Source: ZC4RG20 sp964553875 (lineage in GTDB: Bacteria; Pseudomonadota; Gammaproteobacteria; Steroidobacterales; Rariloculaceae). From it: DNA of 6,620 bases. The stretch is taken from assembly GCA_964553875.1 (NCBI GenBank), contig CAZKNH010000189.1, forward strand, positions 1 to 6,620, given 5' to 3'. A model generated the notes under the pieces. That model ran no database searches. It saw only the letters and a list, made by a program, of their open reading frames with translations, and was not told the DNA's origin. Shown one piece after another: positions 1 to 5,293 of this stretch; the first letter of the stretch is position 1, and each line of letters begins with the position of its first letter. The position numbers and the translations under genes are program-made.

Positions 1-1496
1 TTCGTCAGGTTCATCGCGACGAGCGTGTTCCGGATGTCGGTGCCGATGTCGCGCGCGCTGCCGAACGTGCCCTGCACGTAACGCCGCGACGGGTCGTCGG
101 GCTCTGGGCCGATCGTCGCGTTCGGGTCGCCGCCGCGGCCGCGCCCGGGGCCGTCGCCGGCGCAGATGTACATCAAGTTGTTCTCGACGTTGTAAGAGCT
201 CGGGTGCCACGTGACGCCCGAGAACGGCCGCCAGATCGCTTCGACCTCGTTGTTGAACGGCGTGAAGGTTCGCCCGGCATTGCGCAGGATCCCCTCGAAA
301 TACTCGCCGACGACGTCGATCTCGTGCCGGACCACCGGGTCACCCTGCGGAATCGGCTGCGTCGCGGCCGTCGCCTGGATACGGTCCTGCGGAACGGGCG
401 TCTCGATGACCGGTGTCAGCGGGACGCCGCTCGTGCGATCGAGGATGTAGAGGTAGCCGGCCTTCGACACGGCCGCGATGCCCTTGCGCGGCATGCCGTC
501 GAACTCGGCATCGAACAGGATCGTCGGGTTCGGCGCGTCGTAGTCCCAGATGTCGTGCCGCACGAGCTGGAAGTGCCAGCGGTACTCTCCAGTGTTCACG
601 TCGAGCGCGACGACGGATGCAGTGAACAGGTTGTCGCCGGGACGGATCGCGCCGTTCAGATCGGGACCGGCGTTGCCGGTCGAGAAGTAGATCATGCCGA
701 GCTCGGGATCGACGCTCGGCGTCTGCCAGACGGGCGCACCGCCGTACTTCCACGCGTCGTTGTCCTGCGGCCAGGTCGCATGTCCGATCTCGCCCGGGCC
801 GGGGATCGTGTAGAAATTCCAGACCTGCTCGCCGGTGTTCGCGTCGTAAGCGCTGATGCGGCCGCGCACCGCGTACTCGCCGCCGGTGAATCCGATGATG
901 ACCTTGCCGTCGTAGTAGAGCGGTGCTGCCGTGATGCCGTAGCCGTCCTTGGGATCCGCCGCGAGCACGTCCCAGATCACGTCGCCGGTGCGCTGGTCGA
1001 GCGCGACGAGCCGCCCGTCGAGTCGGCCGACGAAGATCTTGCCGTCGCCCATGCCGACGCCGCGGCTCAAGCGGCCGCAGCAGATGACCGTCTTCTCGAA
1101 GTCGACGTTGCCCTTGTACGTCCACAGGAACTCGCCGGTCTCGATATCGACGGCGAAGACGTCGTTGTCGCCGGTCACGACGTACAGCACGCCTTCGTAG
1201 AAGAGCGCCTGTGCCTGATGCGAATAGCCGGGCCCCGTGCCGGAGCCGTTCAGGCTGATGCGTCGAACCGCCTTGAGGTCCTTGACGTTGCTTCGATTGA
1301 TCTGCGTCAGCGTCGAGTAGCGCTGGTTGAAGATATTGCCGCCGTTCGTGACCCAATTGCGGGACGGCAGCGCGACGAGATCGGCGGCGCTGAAGGCCGG
1401 TGCCGCAGGAGGTTGCTGCGCTTCCGCGGCCGGGGCGGTCACGCACAGCAGGACGCCGAGCGCGGACAGGGCGCGCCGCGAGCACGATCGAACCAT
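1..1496 (-). CDS. PQQ-dependent (quinoprotein) alcohol-type dehydrogenase, N-terminal part
   Basis: Periplasmic quinoprotein dehydrogenase that would oxidise an alcohol or related substrate with PQQ and pass electrons to a cytochrome c or the quinone pool. The 498 visible residues start with a signal peptide (basic MVRSCSRRAL, hydrophobic stretch, likely cut after AEA at 26). An eight-bladed-propeller sequence follows, with repeated tryptophan-docking motifs (GEFLW, GDVIW, GEQVW, GEYRW). Landmarks seen: vicinal cysteines C139-C140 (the ring disulfide under PQQ), R145, T189, metal ligands E207 (GGEYAVRG) and N275 (STGNAGP), catalytic D318 in HDIWDYD, and K345 (SKAGYLYILDR). The start ATG at 1496 has AAAGGGGG 11 bases upstream. 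The gene leaves the window at base 1, so the last blade(s) and any fused cytochrome c domain (which would make it a quinohaemoprotein) cannot be seen. Family is sure; substrate is not. D320 (two after the catalytic Asp) and apparent changes at two PQQ-contact positions are discussed in the findings. Confidence 0.95.
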   Translation of the reverse strand, partial: MVRSCSRRALSALGVLLCVTAPAAEAQQPPAAPAFSAADLVALPSRNWVTNGGNIFNQRYSTLTQINRSNVKDLKAVRRISLNGSGTGPGYSHQAQALFYEGVLYVVTGDNDVFAVDIETGEFLWTYKGNVDFEKTVICCGRLSRGVGMGDGKIFVGRLDGRLVALDQRTGDVIWDVLAADPKDGYGITAAPLYYDGKVIIGFTGGEYAVRGRISAYDANTGEQVWNFYTIPGPGEIGHATWPQDNDAWKYGGAPVWQTPSVDPELGMIYFSTGNAGPDLNGAIRPGDNLFTASVVALDVNTGEYRWHFQLVRHDIWDYDAPNPTILFDAEFDGMPRKGIAAVSKAGYLYILDRTSGVPLTPVIETPVPQDRIQATAATQPIPQGDPVVRHEIDVVGEYFEGILRNAGRTFTPFNNEVEAIWRPFSGVTWHPSSYNVENNLMYICAGDGPGRGRGGDPNATIGPEPDDPSRRYVQGTFGSARDIGTDIRNTLVAMNLT

Positions 1497-1507
1497 GATC
1501 AGGTGGT

Positions 1508-1515
1508 CCCCCTTT
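1508..1515 (-). promoter_or_regulatory. Ribosome binding site of the PQQ dehydrogenase
   Basis: On the minus strand AAAGGGGG lies 11 bases before the ATG at 1496. It is the only purine-rich Shine-Dalgarno-like stretch nearby and supports that start. The spacing is slightly long. Confidence 0.55.
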
Positions 1516-1529
1516 ATTGGTTTGCGGGG

Positions 1530-1535
1530 AGTATA
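1530..1535 (-). promoter_or_regulatory. Possible -10 element for the PQQ dehydrogenase
   Basis: TATACT on the minus strand matches five of six bases of the sigma70 -10 consensus and stands out in GC-rich surroundings, 34 bases upstream of the start codon. No good -35 is seen at 16-18 bases: TTGCGC is at 14 and TTGCCG at 20. The call is therefore weak, and an activator-dependent promoter is an alternative. Confidence 0.3.
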
Positions 1536-1587
1536 CAAGACGGTCGTCGGCGCAACGGCAACCTGCCGCCGGGAGATCGGTGCCGAG

Positions 1588-1602
1588 GAAAATCGGGGTC
1601 AG
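1588..1602. repeat. Contig-end fragment resembling a REP/RAYT-associated dispersed repeat
   Basis: The last 15 bases before the gap read GAAAATCGGGGTCAG. From memory, AAAATCGGGGTCAG(A) is a recurrent boundary sequence of IS200-like REP-associated tyrosine transposase units and their palindromes in many GC-rich proteobacterial genomes. Ending exactly at an assembly gap fits a multicopy element that broke the assembly. Only this fragment is visible and no transposase is in the window. Confidence 0.4.
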
Positions 1603-1702
1603 NNNNNNNNNNNNNNNNNNNNNNNNNNNNNNNNNNNNNNNNNNNNNNNNNNNNNNNNNNNNNNNNNNNNNNNNNNNNNNNNNNNNNNNNNNNNNNNNNN
1701 NN
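1603..1702. other. Assembly gap (100 N)
   Basis: Exactly 100 consecutive N, the conventional filler for a scaffold gap of unknown size. The real distance between the quinoprotein and the receptor, and any gene or element between them, is unknown. Any reading frame drawn through it is artificial. Confidence 0.98.
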
Positions 1703-1713
1703 AGCGACGGCTA

Positions 1714-1729
1714 TGCCGCCTCGGCGGCA
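1714..1729. repeat. Short inverted repeat just right of the gap
   Basis: TGCCGCC-TC-GGCGGCA is a perfect 7-base dyad in the 66 bases between the gap and the receptor start. It could be a small hairpin (6 bp, CTCG loop), an operator half-site pair or the tail of the element lost in the gap. Nothing distinguishes these. Confidence 0.3.
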
Positions 1730-1757
1730 GAGGGTATGCCGTTGCTGATGGAAACAG

Positions 1758-1764
1758 AAGGGGG
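1758..1764 (+). promoter_or_regulatory. Ribosome binding site of the TonB-dependent receptor
   Basis: AAGGGGG ends four bases before the ATG at 1769. This decides the start in favour of 1769 over the in-frame ATG at 1832, which has no comparable purine tract in front. Confidence 0.65.
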
Positions 1765-1768
1765 AAAT

Positions 1769-4700
1769 ATGAACGCTCAGATGTTGCGGCGCACGCCGCT
1801 CCGCGTCAAGGATGTTCTCGAAGCCGATCTCATGCCAGACAGCGCGCATTCGCCGCGCCGGACGCTTCGCATCCGCGCGTGCGCTGCCGCCGTGGCCGCC
1901 GCGCTGATCGGCGGCACGGCGCTCGGGCAGGAGGTATCGCCGATCGAGGAAGTGCTCGTCACGGGCTCGCGCATCGCGACGTCCGGGACGAACACGCCGA
2001 CGCCGGTCACGTCCGTAGCGGTGGACGATCTGCAATCGATGGCGCCCGGCACGTTCATCGAAGCGCTGAAGCAACTGCCGCAGTTCTATAACACCATCAC
2101 GACGCAACAAGCCGTCGGCGGCTCGGTCGCGTCGGGCGGCAGCAACGTGAACCTGCGCGGCGCGGGTGCCCAGCGCACGCTCGTGCTGCTCGACGGGCGT
2201 CGGCTAGGGCCGGCGAACAAGTTTGGCACGGTGGACATCGGCATCATCCCCGAGATGCTCGTGCGGAACGTGGAGGCGGTCACCGGCGGCGCGTCGGCGG
2301 CGTACGGCGCCGACGCGGTGTCGGGCGTCGTGAACTTCCTGCTCGATACGGACTTCGATGGCATCAAGTATTCCGCGCAGTTCGGCGAGACGACGTATGG
2401 GGACGGCGAGAACTATAGAGTCGGCATCGCGTACGGCACGGACGTCGGACGACGCGGCCACATCATCGTCTCGGGCGAATACTACGAGAACGATGGCATC
2501 GAGGGCTTCCAGTCGTTGTGGGACCGCCAACGAATCTTCGATTTGAAGGCGCTCGTCACGAACCCGGATTATCCGAACGGACCGCGGTTCCTGACGCGGA
2601 AGTTCGTGAGTCCGACGAACTTCACCGAGGGCGGCGTCCTATTGGCGCCCGGATCGGCGCTCGACCACATCGAGTTCTTGCCTGACGGCTCCGGCAACTT
2701 CCGGCCGCTTCCGTTCAGCGGCATCGGCCAGCTGACCGGCGGATGCAACTGCCAGGCCCGGCCGACGCTCGAGTACGGCGTCGACAAGGACACGCAGGTG
2801 GATGTGCCGTCCGACCGTACGAGCCTCTTCGCGCATTACGATCTCGATCTGAACGATCGCAACACGTTCTTCGCGGAGACGCTCCTTGCGAATAATTTCA
2901 CGGATCCGAACTGGCAGACGGTCGCGTTGCTCGGAACGTGGCAGGGCAGGCTGTTCGTCGACAACCCGTTCCTGCCCCAGGAGATCCGGGACACGATGAT
3001 TGCCGAGGATCGCGAGTTCGTCGATTTCGGAATCTTCACGCCGAACCTACCGGGCAACCCGTTCTCGGGGGCACGCCTGCAGGGCGAGAACCGCTACCTG
3101 CAGATGACGACCGGTTTCCGCCATGACCTGTCGGACAGCTTCCTCGCCGGCGGCTGGACGCTGGACACCTATGTCCAGTACGCGCAGAACAAGCAGGAGA
3201 CGATCATCCCCGGCGGAATGCGTGTCGATCGTCTCTTCTTCGCGATGGACGCGGTGGAAGGCCCCGACGGCAATCCCGTATGCCGGGTGACGCTTTTCAA
3301 CCCTGGCGTCTTCGACGGCTGCGTGCCGATCAATCTGATCGGCGGCCTCGATGCGGTGACGCCGGAGGCGGCCCGGTACGTGACCGACGACGGCAAGGTC
3401 GCGCGCGGCAGGACGACGGAGAAGGTCGCGGAAATCACGTTGACGGGCGACGTCACTCGGGGCGGCGACATCCTCGGGCCGATCTCGGCCGCTTTCGGTC
3501 TGTCGTGGCGGCAGCAGAACCTTCGTGTGCTCACGCCGGATCCGTGCGACGAATATCCGTGTCGGGAAGACAACGTGCGTTTGAGCGACCTCGGTTTCCT
3601 GACGCCCGATCTGCGCGGCGTCGTTCCCGAGAACGAGCCGTTTGGTATTCCCGGCTTGAGGCACGTGCCGAACGGCTTCAAGGGCGACGCGAACTCGAGC
3701 ACGGTGCTTTTCACGAGCCAGCGCGACGTCCGGGGCGGCTACAGCGTGCGCGAGGCGTTCTTCGAGTTCCGCATTCCGCTGTTGGACGGCAGACTGCAAC
3801 TCGACGAGGCCTATCGTTTCGCGAGCTATACCGGCAGCGGCGACGAGCCTGCGTGGAAGAGCAGCGTGTCGTATCAGGCGACGGATTGGTTCAGGATTCG
3901 GGCCACGCGCTCGCAGGACGTGCGCGCGCCGACGCTGCTCGAGCGCTTTGAGTCGCAGCGCGGGGGCGTGAACGTTCGCAATCCGTGGCGCGGCCAGGAG
4001 ACCGACAGCACCGCGTCGTTCTCGGGCGGCAACCCGAACGTCGGTCTGGAGACGGCGACGACGAATACGCTCGGCTTCGTCTTCCAGCCGCTCGACCGGT
4101 TCTCCATGACGATCGACTGGTACGACATCGACCTCGACGGGGCCATCGGTCAGCTCCAGGCGCAGAATGTCGTCGACACGTGCTACGCGTCCGGCGGTGC
4201 ATCGTCGCTCTGCGAATTCGTGCACCTCGACGAGGAGAACAGGATCGTCCGCGTCGACAACATTTACATCAACCTGGCGAATCAGCGGATCAACGGCGTC
4301 GACTTCGAGTTCAATGTGAGCGGTATCGACGTCGGAGGAGGCACGCTCGGCTGGCGCCTGTTCGCGACGCGGCTCAACGAGAACTCGATCCTGACCCCGG
4401 GCAGCCCCCGCGACGAGCGTGCCGGCGACATGGGCCTCGGCCTGCCGAAGGACAAATTCACGACGAGCTTCACCTACTCGCGTGGACCGTGGTCGCTGTT
4501 CCTGCAGGGTAGATACATCGGTGACGGCATCATGAACAGGAACTTCGTCGAAGGCGTCGACGTCGACGACAATACGATCGCTTCCGTCTTCTACACCGAC
4601 TTGACGTTCAGGTTCAGCGGGCAGAACGGCTCGGCGCCGTGGCAGTTCTTCTTCACGACGAACAACCTGTTCAACCGGCGTCCGCCCGATTTCTTCGGGC

Positions 4701-4792
4701 AGATTGGTCGCGCCGGTGTCCCGGGCCCGAGCTCGGTTCTGTGGGACACGATCGGCCGGCGCTTCACCGCAGGCGTGCGCGTGAGCTACTGA
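1769..4792 (+). CDS. TonB-dependent outer-membrane receptor
   Basis: A 1007-residue outer-membrane active transporter driven by TonB-ExbBD. Order: an unusually long N-region, then a signal-peptide core (residues ~36-53, RACAAAVAAALIGGTALG, likely cut before QEV), and a TonB-box-like EEVLVTGSRI at 60-69. A plug domain spans roughly 70-190, with NVNLRGAGAQRTLVLLDGRR, VEAVTGGASAAYGADAVSGVVNF and IIPEMLVRNVE, the usual plug blocks. The beta-barrel runs to the C-terminus, with the late-barrel NLFNRRPP motif and DTIGRRFTAGVRVSY ending in Tyr, the expected assembly signal. No N-terminal secretin/TonB (STN) domain is seen, so anti-sigma signalling is not suggested. The length fits the large proteobacterial receptors of carbohydrate/unknown-substrate type. 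Eight mature cysteines fall in four close pairs. The ligand cannot be told from sequence. It stands alone between the gap and a strong hairpin, and is divergent from the quinoprotein if the scaffold join is right. Confidence 0.96.
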   Translation: MNAQMLRRTPLRVKDVLEADLMPDSAHSPRRTLRIRACAAAVAAALIGGTALGQEVSPIEEVLVTGSRIATSGTNTPTPVTSVAVDDLQSMAPGTFIEALKQLPQFYNTITTQQAVGGSVASGGSNVNLRGAGAQRTLVLLDGRRLGPANKFGTVDIGIIPEMLVRNVEAVTGGASAAYGADAVSGVVNFLLDTDFDGIKYSAQFGETTYGDGENYRVGIAYGTDVGRRGHIIVSGEYYENDGIEGFQSLWDRQRIFDLKALVTNPDYPNGPRFLTRKFVSPTNFTEGGVLLAPGSALDHIEFLPDGSGNFRPLPFSGIGQLTGGCNCQARPTLEYGVDKDTQVDVPSDRTSLFAHYDLDLNDRNTFFAETLLANNFTDPNWQTVALLGTWQGRLFVDNPFLPQEIRDTMIAEDREFVDFGIFTPNLPGNPFSGARLQGENRYLQMTTGFRHDLSDSFLAGGWTLDTYVQYAQNKQETIIPGGMRVDRLFFAMDAVEGPDGNPVCRVTLFNPGVFDGCVPINLIGGLDAVTPEAARYVTDDGKVARGRTTEKVAEITLTGDVTRGGDILGPISAAFGLSWRQQNLRVLTPDPCDEYPCREDNVRLSDLGFLTPDLRGVVPENEPFGIPGLRHVPNGFKGDANSSTVLFTSQRDVRGGYSVREAFFEFRIPLLDGRLQLDEAYRFASYTGSGDEPAWKSSVSYQATDWFRIRATRSQDVRAPTLLERFESQRGGVNVRNPWRGQETDSTASFSGGNPNVGLETATTNTLGFVFQPLDRFSMTIDWYDIDLDGAIGQLQAQNVVDTCYASGGASSLCEFVHLDEENRIVRVDNIYINLANQRINGVDFEFNVSGIDVGGGTLGWRLFATRLNENSILTPGSPRDERAGDMGLGLPKDKFTTSFTYSRGPWSLFLQGRYIGDGIMNRNFVEGVDVDDNTIASVFYTDLTFRFSGQNGSAPWQFFFTTNNLFNRRPPDFFGQIGRAGVPGPSSVLWDTIGRRFTAGVRVSY

Positions 4793-4801
4793 CCGGCGTG
4801 C

Positions 4802-4829
4802 GCGGCGCGGCGGCCCTCCGCCGCGCCGC
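4802..4829 (+). terminator. GC-rich hairpin after the TonB-dependent receptor, probable terminator
   Basis: GCGGCGCGGCGG (4802-4813), loop CCCT, then CCGCCGCGCCGC (4818-4829): a perfect 12-bp all-GC stem with a tetraloop, nine bases after the receptor stop codon. There is no immediate T tract; a loose TTGTCTTT begins about seven bases after the stem. It may terminate weakly, pause polymerase, or protect the 3' end. Confidence 0.6.
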
Positions 4830-4841
4830 CGCGAATTGTCT

Positions 4842-4869
4842 TTGACGTCGGCCTGCCTTTTCATGTAAA
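4842..4869 (+). promoter_or_regulatory. Candidate sigma70 promoter for the DUF485-actP pair
   Basis: TTGACG (4842-4847, five of six to consensus) and TGTAAA (4864-4869, four of six) are separated by 16 bases, placing transcription start near 4875-4877. It sits between the receptor's terminator and the DUF485 gene, where a promoter is expected. The position and the -35 are good; the -10 is moderate. Confidence 0.45.
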
Positions 4870-4919
4870 TCGGCTTCGGCGGCGATTGCCGTCGAGCCGA
4901 TCTTCACGGGAGGCAGGCC
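4850..4919 (+). repeat. Nested inverted repeats in the leader of the DUF485-actP pair
   Basis: Outer arms GGCCTGCCT (4850-4858) and AGGCAGGCC (4911-4919) are perfect 9-base complements. Inside them, ATCGGCT (4869-4875) pairs with AGCCGAT (4895-4901), and after one bulged T, CGGCGGC (4877-4883) pairs with GCCGTCG (4888-4894, one G-U) around the loop GATT. The outer right arm covers part of the GGGAGG ribosome-binding sequence at 4908-4913. It could be an RNA structure acting on translation of read-through transcripts, or the inner dyad around the expected start point could be an operator. Confidence 0.5.
4908..4913 (+). promoter_or_regulatory. Ribosome binding site of the DUF485 gene
   Basis: GGGAGG lies 11 bases before the ATG at 4925. 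It supports that start over the in-frame TTG at 4886, which would fall inside the inner hairpin. It is partly inside the outer inverted-repeat arm. Confidence 0.5.
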
Positions 4920-4924
4920 CGCGC

Positions 4925-5293
4925 ATGGATGAACAACAAGGCGAATCTGCGGGAGAAGGGCACGGACGGGTAGGTCCGGGCCCCGAGCTCTATCGGGCGC
5001 TGCACGCGAGCGCCGACTTCCAGACCCTGCGCCGACGCTATCGCGCGTTCGCCTTTCCGGCGACGGTCGCGTTTCTCGGCTGGTATCTCCTCTACGTCGT
5101 CCTGTCGAACTGGGCGAAGGGCTTCATGAGCATCGAGGTGCTCGAGAACGTCAACGTCGCCCTCGTGCTCGGGCTGTTGCAGTTCGTGTCGACGTTCGCC
5201 ATCGCGTGGCTCTACGCGCGGCATGCGGATCGCGAGCTCGATCCGATCGCGCGCCGCCTCGAGCGTCGCTACGACGAGGAGACCGGCCGATGA
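4925..5293 (+). CDS. yjcH: DUF485 family inner-membrane protein (YjcH-like)
   Basis: A 122-residue small membrane protein of the DUF485 family, regularly encoded directly before ActP-type acetate symporters (E. coli yjcH-actP). Its biochemical role is not established; a partner or accessory of the symporter is usually assumed. Seen here: a soluble N-terminus (~1-40, ELYRALHASADFQTLRRRYRAF is the recognisable family block), a first membrane segment at ~43-60 (FPATVAFLGWYLLYVVL), a short loop (SNWAKGFM), a second segment at ~76-97 (VNVALVLGLLQFVSTFAIAWLY), and a charged tail with YARHADRELDPIA, the typical end. The glycine- and glutamate-rich first ~18 residues make it slightly longer than the E. 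coli protein. Its stop overlaps the next start (ATGA), so the two are translationally coupled. Confidence 0.93.
   Translation: MDEQQGESAGEGHGRVGPGPELYRALHASADFQTLRRRYRAFAFPATVAFLGWYLLYVVLSNWAKGFMSIEVLENVNVALVLGLLQFVSTFAIAWLYARHADRELDPIARRLERRYDEETGR
5276..5281 (+). promoter_or_regulatory. Ribosome binding site of actP, inside the DUF485 gene
   Basis: GAGGAG, eight bases before the ATG at 5290, is a strong Shine-Dalgarno sequence at ideal spacing within the codons for the end of DUF485. It fixes the symporter start. Confidence 0.7.

Noticed and set aside
204..1748. Long open plus-strand frame opposite the quinoprotein, running into the gap
   Set aside because: The translation is arginine/alanine/aspartate-rich with no recognisable domain. 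It is antisense to a clear PQQ dehydrogenase and extends through N, typical of a shadow frame in GC-rich DNA.
1517..1768. Extension of the receptor frame upstream through the gap
   Set aside because: The N run makes the frame meaningless, and a good ribosome-binding site and signal peptide support a start at 1769.
3047..4864. 605-codon open frame on the minus strand opposite the receptor
   Set aside because: It lies wholly antisense to well-conserved TonB-receptor barrel sequence, has low-complexity Arg/Ala/Val/Glu composition and no domain. Its start lies in the terminator region with no convincing ribosome-binding site.
4886..4924. TTG start for the DUF485 protein at 4886
   Set aside because: It would begin inside the inner hairpin, near the predicted transcription start and without a Shine-Dalgarno, adding a non-conserved arginine/serine-rich leader.
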